Source: Rhodobacter sp. CZR27
GTDB lineage: Bacteria; Pseudomonadota; Alphaproteobacteria; Rhodobacterales; Rhodobacteraceae
Direction: 5' to 3'
NCBI RefSeq assembly: GCF_002407205.1
Contig: NZ_CP023549.1
Location: 406,001 to 470,000, forward strand
DNA length: 64,000 bases
Below, in pieces: positions 37,352 to 45,794 of this stretch (position 1 is the first letter of the stretch; each line of letters opens with the position of its first letter). The position numbers and the translations under genes are program-made. The notes under the pieces are model-generated. The model was not told where the DNA came from and made no database searches. It saw nothing but the letters and a program-made list of their open reading frames with translations.

Positions 37352-37440
37352 CCCGTCCCTCCCAATGCGGAAAATCCCGAGCTTTCCGCGCTGCTCCGCA
37401 TCCGAGCTAAGCCTCGGGCATCGAAGCAAAGGAGGATCTG

Positions 37441-39216
37441 ATGATCCAGAGCCAAACCGCACCCGCGACGCTGTTGCCCGAAGTTGTTGGCGCCGTGACC
37501 GAGGCCGGCGCACTGATCCGCGCCGAGTTCCACCGCCCGGGCGGCCCGCGCGGCGACCTTGACCACGCGCCGGTCGACTCCGAGGTCGAGGAACTGCTGA
37601 AGGCGCGGCTGATGCGGCTGCATCCCTGCGGCTGGCGCGGCGAGGAGACCGCGGGCGTCGATTGCCGCAGCCTCGATGCCTGGGTGGTCGATCCGCAGGA
37701 CGGCACGCGGGACTTTCTCGTCGGCCGGCGCGGCTCGGCGATCTCGGTGGCGCTGCTCAGGCGGGGCGCGCCGGTGCTGGGCGTGGTCTTCGCCCCGGTG
37801 GCGCCGGATGATGCCGGGGACCTGATCGCCTGGGCCGAAGGCACGGCACTGACCCGCAACGGTCGAGAAATTCAGCCACAGGCAGCTGGCGCCGCACCGG
37901 TGATCGCGCTGAACGCCAGTTCGGCGGATGGCGCCGCCGTCCACCGCGAGGCCTTTCCCGGCCTGCGCATCCGGGCGTTGCCGAGCCCGGCCTACCGGCT
38001 GGCGCTGGCGGCCGTCGGCGAGGTCGATGCCGCGCTGAGCCATGCCTTCGGTCTCAGGTCCTGGGACATCGCCGGCGGCCACGCGCTGCTGATCGGTGCC
38101 GGCAGGCTGCTCGTCGATCTTGCGGGCCGGCCGATCGACCACGCCCGCGACCACTTCAACGGCGTGATCGGCGGCGCGCCGGCTCTGGTGGCGCAGCTGG
38201 CCGCGCAGCCGATCCCGAGCGTTCCCCGCCGCTCTCGGCAGCCCGCCCGGCCGAAAGCGCCCGAGCCGAATGTCCTGCGGCTCTCTCGCGCCCAGGGCAG
38301 TCTGCTCGGCCAGCTGGCGGGTGACGCGCTCGGCTCGGCGGTGGAATTCCAGAGCGCCGCCGCGATCGCCCGCAGCCATCCCGGCGGTGTGCGGGATCTT
38401 GCCGACGGCGGCACTTGGGACCTGATCGCTGGCCAGCCGACCGACGACAGCGAGATGGCATTGGCGCTGGCGCGCTCGCTGGTGGCCGAGGGCGGCTTCC
38501 GCCCCGAGGCGGTGGGACAGGCTTACGTCGACTGGCGCCGCTCCGGGCCGTTCGACATCGGCTCCACCACGGCGGTCGGGATCGCGGCGCTGGCCGAGGG
38601 TCGAGCAACACGCTCCGACAGCCAGTCGAACGGCGCGCTGATGCGGGTGGCACCGATCGGCATCCTCTGCGCCGGCGATCCGGTCCGGGCGGCGCGGCTC
38701 GGCGCCGAGGACGCGCGGTTGACCCACCCACATCCGGTCTGCCAGTCTGCCAGCGCCGCCTTTGCCGCCGCCATCGCCGCTGGAATTGCCGGGGCTGAAC
38801 CGAATGAGATGGCGCAGGCCGCCTTCGATCACGCCGGCAGCGGCGCCGCGGCAGAGGCCGTGCGCGCGCGTCTGACCGCGGCCCAGACGGCGCCGCCCGC
38901 CGAGTTCCAGCGCCAGATGGGCTGGGTGCTGACGGCGTTGCAGAACGCCTTCCACCAGCTGCTTGGCGGCGCCACCCTGGAGGCCGCGCTGATCGCCACC
39001 GTCGCGGCAGGCGGCGACACCGACACCAATGGCGCTGTCTGCGGCGCACTGCTCGGGGCGGCCCAGGGGCGAGACGCCGTGCCGCTGCGCTGGCGCAACG
39101 CGATCCTCACCTGCCGTCCGGTGCGCGCACCCGGCGTGAGGCATCCGCGCCCCGCGACCTACTGGCCCGACGATGCGCTGGCCCTTGCCGAAGCGCTTCT
39201 CGCGGCCGAAAAGTGA
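37441..39216 (+). CDS. Inositol-phosphatase-like (CysQ type)/ADP-ribosylglycohydrolase fusion
   Basis: 591 residues, two enzymes in one chain. Residues ~1-250 are a Mg-dependent IMPase/CysQ-type phosphatase with all metal motifs: GEE (about 69-71), WVVDPQDGTRDF (81-92) and SWDIAGG (near 209-215). Residues ~280-591 are an ADP-ribosylglycohydrolase: GDALGSAVEF (near 294), PTDDSEMALAL (near 333) and GGDTDTNGA (near 525), so both sites look complete. Such proteins remove 3'- or inositol phosphates and cleave ADP-ribose from macromolecules. The NUDIX gene overlaps its stop by 4 bases (GTGA), so they form one operon. The physical fusion is unusual and points to one pathway in nucleotide or ADP-ribose turnover. 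Confidence 0.8.
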   Translation: MIQSQTAPATLLPEVVGAVTEAGALIRAEFHRPGGPRGDLDHAPVDSEVEELLKARLMRLHPCGWRGEETAGVDCRSLDAWVVDPQDGTRDFLVGRRGSAISVALLRRGAPVLGVVFAPVAPDDAGDLIAWAEGTALTRNGREIQPQAAGAAPVIALNASSADGAAVHREAFPGLRIRALPSPAYRLALAAVGEVDAALSHAFGLRSWDIAGGHALLIGAGRLLVDLAGRPIDHARDHFNGVIGGAPALVAQLAAQPIPSVPRRSRQPARPKAPEPNVLRLSRAQGSLLGQLAGDALGSAVEFQSAAAIARSHPGGVRDLADGGTWDLIAGQPTDDSEMALALARSLVAEGGFRPEAVGQAYVDWRRSGPFDIGSTTAVGIAALAEGRATRSDSQSNGALMRVAPIGILCAGDPVRAARLGAEDARLTHPHPVCQSASAAFAAAIAAGIAGAEPNEMAQAAFDHAGSGAAAEAVRARLTAAQTAPPAEFQRQMGWVLTALQNAFHQLLGGATLEAALIATVAAGGDTDTNGAVCGALLGAAQGRDAVPLRWRNAILTCRPVRAPGVRHPRPATYWPDDALALAEALLAAEK

Positions 39217-39827
39217 CACCCGAGATGACCGAGACACCCATGGTCCACCTTCCCGAAGCCACCGCATATGGCGGCGTCCTGATCAGCATCGACCGCAAGA
39301 TCCTCCTGCGCGAACCGACGAACCACTACGGCGGCTATGCCTGGACCTTCGCCAAGGGCCGCCCGGATCCGGGCGAAACCCCGGCCGAGGCGGCACTGCG
39401 CGAGGTGTTCGAGGAAACCGGCTACCGTGCCGAGATCCTCGGCGCCCTGCCGGACGCCTATCCCGGCGACACCTCCACCACCGCCTTCTTCCTGATGGGA
39501 CCGCTCGGCAAGCAGGGCAAAGCCGGCGCAGAGACTGCCACGACCCGCTGGGTCGGTTTCGACGAGGCGGCCGGGCTGATCGGCCAGACCACCAGCAAGG
39601 CCGGCCGCGCGCGCGATCTCGCGGTGCTGCGTGCGGCAGAGGCGGCGATGGCGGCCCTCCCTTGGGCGCGGCGTCCCGCCTGCTGCAGGGAGGACTGGAA
39701 GACGAAGCCGCTGCCGAAACGGCACGAGTCTCGCGCTCGACCAGATCTACGATGCGGCGGCGGCCTGGCGGATCCGCAAGGGCTTCTTCCCGGTGGCGAT
39801 GGAGCAGAAGTGGTTCGCCTGGTTTGA
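39213..39827 (+). CDS. NUDIX hydrolase, frame shifts near the C-terminus
   Basis: Starts at GTG 39213 overlapping the previous stop, or at ATG 39225/39240. The Nudix box is complete: GRPDPGE..., then REVFEETGY (about residues 49-71). Such enzymes split nucleoside diphosphates linked to another group, for example ADP-ribose. Sequence after about 39,722 no longer looks like protein in this frame, while the +1 frame continues with a good protein (LALDQIYDAAAAWRIRKGFF). This suggests that one longer two-domain protein has been split by a single-base change near 39,720. The substrate is not determinable. Confidence 0.75.
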   Translation: MTPEMTETPMVHLPEATAYGGVLISIDRKILLREPTNHYGGYAWTFAKGRPDPGETPAEAALREVFEETGYRAEILGALPDAYPGDTSTTAFFLMGPLGKQGKAGAETATTRWVGFDEAAGLIGQTTSKAGRARDLAVLRAAEAAMAALPWARRPACCREDWKTKPLPKRHESRARPDLRCGGGLADPQGLLPGGDGAEVVRLV

Positions 39828-40545
39828 CGGCTCCGTCCTGCACCTGCACCGCAGCTGGACCGGCGTCTGCATCTTCCGGGTCGGCTTCGCGCCGCAGGGC
39901 GACGGCCTGCGCGCCGTCTCGGTGCTGGTGAACCGCGAGCCTGCGCAATACCTCGAAACCGACGACACGGCCGATCGCCGGCTGGTGCTGGAGGTGATCG
40001 ACGGCCTCTTCGTGCTGAGCCCGGACGAGCGGCCTCTGGACAGTTTTGCCGAAGCCTTCAAGGCACTGGCGCAGCCGAACTACCTCGGCTCGCCCGCGGT
40101 CGTGTCAAGCCTGCTGCATACGGTGATCGAGGCCGCGATTGCCTTCGGGAAGCGCGAAATGAGCTTCACCGTCGTCTGGGATGCGGTCTGGACCCTGAGC
40201 CAGGAAATCGCCTCGGGCGAGCAGTATGTCCGGATACCGGGCTGGCATACCGCGGGGGCTCTGGGCCAGCGTCTCTGCCAGTGCTTCGCCATCCCGCGCG
40301 AGCCGCTCTTCGACGGTGACCTCGATCATCCGGTCTGCGAGGCATTGATGGCGCTATTTCTCAAGGTGCGCGACATGGTGCTGGCCTTAGAGGCCGATCC
40401 CGCGGCCACGTGGAACCCCCACGCGCCGACCCGAATCAACGCGCTTCACGACCGGGCGGTGACGGTATTCCTCGGCACCAGCGATCTCCTGCATCCCAGC
40501 CGAACGATCGACGATTTCGGTTGGGTGGAGGCAGGAGAAGGGTGA
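39723..40545 (+). CDS. C-terminal domain probably belonging to the NUDIX protein
   Basis: About 270 residues in the frame one base off from the NUDIX frame. The hallmark is MEQKWFAWFDGSVLHLHRSW followed by TGVCIF. I have a faint memory of this FxHRSWTG-type domain near ADP-ribose enzymes but cannot name it. No good start codon lies near the beginning of the domain (an ATG at 39799 falls inside it), which supports the frameshift reading. The open frame can be traced back to 39631, but the residues before about 39,723 look random. It ends in TGA at 40543-40545. Confidence 0.6.
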
Positions 40546-42105
40546 GTCGATAAAGCTACTTCGGGAGAAACTCGAGCTCCTTGCCCTCAGTAATCCTCCG
40601 AGCAGCCGATAATCTTGAGGATCGGATGATACCGCCGCCATCCCCGGGATCGGCACGGCGGATTGCGGCAGGAGTGATCGCGTACCAATGTCTGCGGGCT
40701 TCCGATCGAAGCTCGCGCAACGCCCGCGCAGCACTCCCTGCCACCATTTTGCGTTTTCGTCGCCTGCGCCGAGACTGTCGTGGCAGTTTCTTAAGGTGCC
40801 CGGCAAGATGTCCCCGCTCTCGCAGAATTCAGAACCGAACCGGAAGGACGACTTCGACGTCGACCGCCGACCAGCCATCGAGACCTCCGATCTCTTCAAC
40901 GACATCCATGTTGCCAGGTGGCTCGAGGCCCGAGGTCTCTTCTCCACCTGTCCGGGCGAGGACGCGGGGTATGATCACCTCGAACAAGGCGCTGGCCACA
41001 GTGAGGGCGAGACCGCGCGATTGCATGAGGACGTCCTGGATCTCTGTCGCGCAGCCAGGCGCCTTGCCGCCCTCGGCGCCGCGACAGAGGTGCGTGACCT
41101 GCCGGACGCCGACGGTGAATGTCTCGAGGGTGATGATGGGATTACGGCTTCGCCGGGATCAATGCCCATCCCTTTTGCGGACCTTCGCACCGGCATCGGA
41201 CCGGACAGCAGGCTTTCGGCCCATGGCAGGGCCGTCACGGGCCAGCGCGGCGCGGCGGCGACAACACAGCTGCTTCGCGTGAGGACCTTACTTCAGCTAC
41301 CGCTGATCGAACGAGTAATCAGGACGCAACGCAACATTCGCTGTCGCGCAGGGCATGCGGCGCGGGGGCCGCCCGACGGGGTGGTCGCGATTTCGCATGG
41401 CCGTTGATTGGCATCAGACACGAGCAGGCATCGGAACGGTCGGCATTCGCTTCGACCAGCGAGCGGGCTGCTTACCGACGGGTTTGCTCCTTCGCGACCA
41501 CCATAGCGTTCTCAAGCGGAAAACCACCGACCCCGGCGAGTTGCTCGCCGGGCCGAAGGTGCATGACTTCTCGCGGAGCACGTCCGTCCCAAGGGGCTGC
41601 ACGTGGTCGGTCGCTTTCCAGTTGTCGTCGGAGGGCTGATCAGGTTCATGCGCACTTGCCTGCAGTCGGTGCCCTGATTCGACCTGCGTGGTGCGCAACC
41701 ATGAAACTTCCGTAGCAGTCGGCAGCAGCCGCAGGTGGCAAACCAGGTCCGGCTTCGGCCGAGTATGAGGACGGCATCCTTCGACACGCCCACCATTCCC
41801 GATGCCGCAGCGTCTTTGGCTAACGTCATCTTACAGTGCCCGCCGACCTAACGGGTGCTCGGTCACAACCGTGGACAAGTGTTCAAGCGTGGCAAGGTTG
41901 GCGGTACTTCCGATCTCGGACCGACTCCAGCGCCCGCCGGAACCTGGCAGTGATAGAACCGCTCCAATCGCCATTCCCTCCCCTACCGCCCCCTCCCCCA
42001 CCCGAGAAGCGCATAACGATGCGCGCCGAAGGGCTGATCTCTTCCCGATGGAGTAGCCGCCTCAGCGGCGCCGATGATCGGGAACAGGGCGGCTGCGTGC
42101 AGCCG
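40546..42105. other. 1.5-kb stretch with no recognisable gene
   Basis: All reading frames are short and read like random GC-rich translation; no family was recognised. It separates the ADP-ribose cluster from the mobilization module. It includes a short hairpin GCGCAT-AACG-ATGCGC at 42009-42024. It may hold degraded genes or an untranslated regulatory region. Confidence 0.4.
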
Positions 42106-42134
42106 GGGGACGGGAACCCGTCCCCATACCCTGC
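42106..42134. other. Candidate origin of transfer (oriT)
   Basis: A perfect 9-base inverted repeat (GGGGACGGG 42106-42114, CCCGTCCCC 42117-42125, spacer AA) is followed directly by ATACCCTGC (42126-42134). That resembles the ATCCTGC-type nick region of IncP/MOBP origins, which also follows an inverted repeat. It lies about 360 bases upstream of mobC, the usual position. Similarity is short, so this is a proposal. Confidence 0.35.
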
Positions 42135-42488
42135 TTCAGACAGGGCCAACCCTTTCCGTGGTGGGGGTAACGCATCATGACAGGTTTTACCCGAGGACGA
42201 AACGGGCCACGCGCAAGGAGCCACGGCAGACCAGCCCGATCAGCTCAAGCGCATCCATTTCTTCAGGTCATGCCCACCGTGGGCTGAGACCCGCCGGTCC
42301 GGGCGAGCCCATCCGGATTCCGGTCCTCGAGCTGCCGTTCCATGGACATGCCGAACGGATGAGGCCGAGGCTTGTCGGGGGCAAGCCCCTCCGCGCCTCA
42401 GGGGAAGGGGGCGGTAGAGGGAAGGGGCGTGAAAGGATTTTCGGAGCCGTCGCCTAGACTCCGTCGATTGAGGTCAAGGAGACAAGGC

Positions 42489-42854
42489 ATGGCCCGCCCC
42501 GGAGATGGAAAACCCCGCTCGAACTCCCGTCGAACGACAGTGCGGCTGACGAAGCGGATCACCGAGGAGCAGATGCGCCGCTTCGAGATCCGCGCCGAGA
42601 TCGCGGGCTTCGAGACCGCGCAGGACTATCTCTCCGCGCTGATCCTTGGTGAAGCCGATGATCGCATCCGGCGCAAGGACGCCATCACGCTTCTGGGTCA
42701 CCTCGGAAGGATCGGGTCGAACCTGAACCAGGTCGCCCGGGCGATCAACTCGGGGCGTGTGGCGGTTCTCGGTCCCGTCGAGCAGCGGGTGCTCGAGGAA
42801 CTGCGGGAAGCGGTCGAGGGGATCGGCCGCGCTATCCGCGGGAGCCTCGGGTGA
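42489..42854 (+). CDS. mobC: MobC-like relaxosome protein
   Basis: 121 residues from ATG 42489 with ribosome site aaggag (42476-42481). The N-terminus is basic and could form a ribbon-helix-helix DNA-binding part (RRTTVRLTKRITEEQMRRFE). The centre has the MobC signature LGRIGSNLNQVARAINSG (family form GNNLNQ). MobC helps open the transfer origin and loads the relaxase. Its TGA overlaps the relaxase GTG by three bases, giving coupled translation. It belongs to the mobilization module of the island. Confidence 0.85.
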   Translation: MARPGDGKPRSNSRRTTVRLTKRITEEQMRRFEIRAEIAGFETAQDYLSALILGEADDRIRRKDAITLLGHLGRIGSNLNQVARAINSGRVAVLGPVEQRVLEELREAVEGIGRAIRGSLG

Positions 42855-45586
42855 TCTGCGAGATCATCAAGGTGCCCGGGGAACCGGGCTCCGGTGCCGG
42901 AGCGGACGCGTTCGAGCCGGGCGTTCACTATGTCTGCCAGAAAGCCTCCCGCGTCGAACTCCGCAACCTGGCATCCCGCGACTGGCGGGACGCGGCGGCG
43001 GATATGCGGCTGACGGCCGAGCTGTCCGAGACGGTCAGGAAGCCCTACTACCACCTCGTCCTCTCCTGGCACGAACATGAGCGGCCGACCGATGACCAGC
43101 AGGTCGCGGCGATGGACCAGCTGATCCGCAGCCTCGGGCTTGAGGAGCACCAGGCGGTGATCGGCACCCATCGCGATACGCCGCGATGCCATATCCATGC
43201 GGTGATCAACACCGTGCATCCGGTCACGGGCAAGGTCTGGTCGAAGTCGAAGGACCACGAGAAGGCCGAGCTTGCCTGCCGCCAAATCGAGCTGGACCAG
43301 GGCTGGAGCCACGACCGGGGCCATTTCGACCTCACGGTCGTCGTGACCGAGGGCCGCCGTGTCGCCCAGCTGCTGCCGAAGCCCGCCGCGCACTGGGACA
43401 AGGTCAGGGCCGACCGCGAGGCCGGGCGGCGCCCGAAGACCTCGGCCGAGATCCGCACCGAGAAGCGGACCGGGTTCGAGACCTTCGATCACAGCCTCCC
43501 CGATCCGCTGAAGGCGAAGGTGCGAGCGGCGGTGGAGGGATCCGCGGACTGGCCGACCCTGCATCTGGCGCTGCGCGAGCTCGGGCTGTGCTACGAGCCA
43601 TTTGGCTCGGGCGCCCGGGTCCACCTGGTCGGCTCGACGGAATACGCCAAGGCCAGCTCGTTCGGGGCGTGGTTCTCGCTTTCCCGGATGGAAAAGCGCC
43701 TCGGACCCCATGTCCCAGCAGTCGGCGATCCGGAACCGGACGCGGATGCCCACCTGGATCACCCCGTCCCCGCCAGCCCGATCGGTCTTGCAGGCGCACC
43801 GGCGCCGGAGGACGAGAAGGCAACCCGGGCGGCGGCGTTCAAGGTGACCCTGCTGCGCCGCCTCTACGTCAACATCCACGTCGACCCGCGCATTGCCCGC
43901 GACATCCGGTTGGTCGCGCTCGACGAGAAGCCGCCGCGGATCGCGTTCCGGGACGGCACGACGGTGCGCGATCACGGGCCGGAACTGACGACCTCCGCCT
44001 CCACCCGAGCCGCCCGCGCGACGATGATCGCCATGGCGAAGGCCAAGGGCTGGACGACGGTGGTCCCCTCCGGCGAGGATGCCGACTACATCAGGCAGAT
44101 GTCGCTCGAGGCGGCGGCGGCCGGCCTGCGGGTCATGGATGTTCCGCCGGAGGTGCAGGCCGAGGCGGACCGGATCTACGCTCGGTGGCAGGCGATCCGG
44201 CCGATGATCGACCACCACGCCGAGGCGGCGCGGCAGGCGCATCTGGAGGACCAGGCCGACCGGGAGGCGGCCGTTCGGGACAACGCCGCTGCTCGGAAGC
44301 ATGTCGCCGACCAGAAACGTGAGGTCAGCGCCGAGGCCCAGGCGGTGATCGATGTCATCGGGCCTGGACGTGAGCCGGCCGCCACTGAGAAACGGCGAGT
44401 GGTCCGCGAGGTGCGCGACCGCCTGCTCGCGAGCCTGCCCGACGCGCGGAAAGCGCCGAAGCCGCAGCCGGCACCGGACGCAGCGAACTCCGATCCCGCT
44501 GGTGCCCGCCGCATCCAACGCCAACTGCGCGAGAACGATGCACGGGAACTCGACGAATTGAAGCGCCTCGACATCGGCATGATAGCCGCGGCGGGCGGCT
44601 GGTCCGACGTCTCGGCCACGCATCCCGACAGTTCGGACCGGCAGGGTCGGCGCTACCGCATCTACCAGCGCGGTGGTGACACGATCAAATGCACGCTGAC
44701 GAAGGCGGGCCACTGGCTCTGGACGTCGAACAAGAGCGGCAGGGCCGGATCGGTGTTCGACCTCTGGCGCCTCGACAACCCGGGCCGGAGCCTCGGCCAC
44801 GCCCGCGCCGCTCTGCGCCAGCTGGCCGGAACGACCCCGGTGCCGGCCCCGGCCGGCCGTCCGGTTCCTGCAGTGCCCGCCGATCCCGAGGATCACGACC
44901 ACACCGCGGCCCGTCAGCGATGGGAGCAGGCGGGCATGCTCGGGCGGCGCGGGACCTATGCCGAGGTCCGTGGTATCGCGCGCAGCACCCTCGGCCGTTT
45001 CGCGGCCGAGCTGCGCCGCGGCCCGTTCGGCGGCATCCTCTTCGCCCACCGCAACCTCGAGAGCGGCGACATCCAGGGCTTCGAGCAGCGCTGGGAGAAG
45101 GACGGCGCGAAGAACCGGGCGCGGTTCGCGAAGGGCGGCCGGAAGTCGCTGTGCGTTCTGGGCGACCGGCGCGGCAGCACTCGGATGGTGGTTTGCGAAG
45201 GCGGCCTCGACGCCCTCGCGGTGGCCGAGATCGAGAACCGCACCGACACGATCTACGTCTCGACCGGCGGCGGCTTCGGCCCGGAGACGGTACGGGCTTT
45301 GGCCCGACTGGCCGAGGGCCGCCGCGTGTTCGGCGCCTTCGACGCCGACCTGGCGGGCGAGACGCTGCACGCGCGCCTTGTGACCATCGTCCCCAGCGCG
45401 CGGCGGCTCGCCCCGCCGGGCCAAGTCGCTGAATCGAACCGGATCTGCAAGGATTGGCTTGAGGCGCTGAACGCAACGAAGAGGACCCGCCCTCTACACC
45501 CACCAGCCGACAGCCCCTCGCACCCGTCGCAGGCTCCCCTGCCCGCTCCGCCCCAGGATGGCTGTCCGTCACCCGGCTTCGACTGA
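42851..45586 (+). CDS. MOBP-type relaxase with DUF3991/TOPRIM-like C-terminus
   Basis: 911 residues from GTG 42851. The relaxase domain (~1-250) has the candidate nicking Tyr27 (HYVCQKA) and the metal-binding triad motif CHIHAVINTVHPVTG (H114, H116, H123). The middle is helical, rich in Ala and Glu. From ~580 a DUF3991-like segment (RIYQRGGDTIKCTL...SVFDLWRL) leads to a TOPRIM-like fold with VVCEGGLDALAVAE (near 780) and FDADLAGE (near 830). The enzyme would nick oriT, attach covalently and be led into a recipient; the TOPRIM part suggests a primase-like or resolving role. No type IV secretion genes are present, so a helper is needed. Confidence 0.85.
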   Translation: MICEIIKVPGEPGSGAGADAFEPGVHYVCQKASRVELRNLASRDWRDAAADMRLTAELSETVRKPYYHLVLSWHEHERPTDDQQVAAMDQLIRSLGLEEHQAVIGTHRDTPRCHIHAVINTVHPVTGKVWSKSKDHEKAELACRQIELDQGWSHDRGHFDLTVVVTEGRRVAQLLPKPAAHWDKVRADREAGRRPKTSAEIRTEKRTGFETFDHSLPDPLKAKVRAAVEGSADWPTLHLALRELGLCYEPFGSGARVHLVGSTEYAKASSFGAWFSLSRMEKRLGPHVPAVGDPEPDADAHLDHPVPASPIGLAGAPAPEDEKATRAAAFKVTLLRRLYVNIHVDPRIARDIRLVALDEKPPRIAFRDGTTVRDHGPELTTSASTRAARATMIAMAKAKGWTTVVPSGEDADYIRQMSLEAAAAGLRVMDVPPEVQAEADRIYARWQAIRPMIDHHAEAARQAHLEDQADREAAVRDNAAARKHVADQKREVSAEAQAVIDVIGPGREPAATEKRRVVREVRDRLLASLPDARKAPKPQPAPDAANSDPAGARRIQRQLRENDARELDELKRLDIGMIAAAGGWSDVSATHPDSSDRQGRRYRIYQRGGDTIKCTLTKAGHWLWTSNKSGRAGSVFDLWRLDNPGRSLGHARAALRQLAGTTPVPAPAGRPVPAVPADPEDHDHTAARQRWEQAGMLGRRGTYAEVRGIARSTLGRFAAELRRGPFGGILFAHRNLESGDIQGFEQRWEKDGAKNRARFAKGGRKSLCVLGDRRGSTRMVVCEGGLDALAVAEIENRTDTIYVSTGGGFGPETVRALARLAEGRRVFGAFDADLAGETLHARLVTIVPSARRLAPPGQVAESNRICKDWLEALNATKRTRPLHPPADSPSHPSQAPLPAPPQDGCPSPGFD

Positions 45587-45794
45587 TGCGGCGTTCAGAC
45601 AGGCTACCCGCATCGCCACCGAGGCTGCCGCTCGGGGCCGTCAAGGGCTTGGACCACGCTGCCCGCCGCCGTTCACCGGCTATCCCCATGGGGTCCGACT
45701 CCCCTTGCTCGCACGGCCTCGGACGGGCAGGTCCGGCCGCGTCTCCTCCTGGACACCCTGACAAAAATCCCTAACCTGGCCCGGTGCTTGAGGT

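Noticed and set aside
37228..39267. 679-aa minus-strand open frame
   Set aside because: Antisense to the phosphatase/ARH fusion, whose metal motifs are intact; antisense reading has no motif.
41414..41829. Possible HNH nuclease fragments on the minus strand
   Set aside because: A short stretch (DNWKATDHVQPLG) looked protein-like but frames are broken and no full HNH motif could be read.
42009..42024. GCGCAT-AACG-ATGCGC hairpin as a terminator
   Set aside because: No T run follows on either strand; kept only as part of the possible oriT region.
42698..45424. 908-aa minus-strand open frame
   Set aside because: Antisense shadow of mobC/relaxase.
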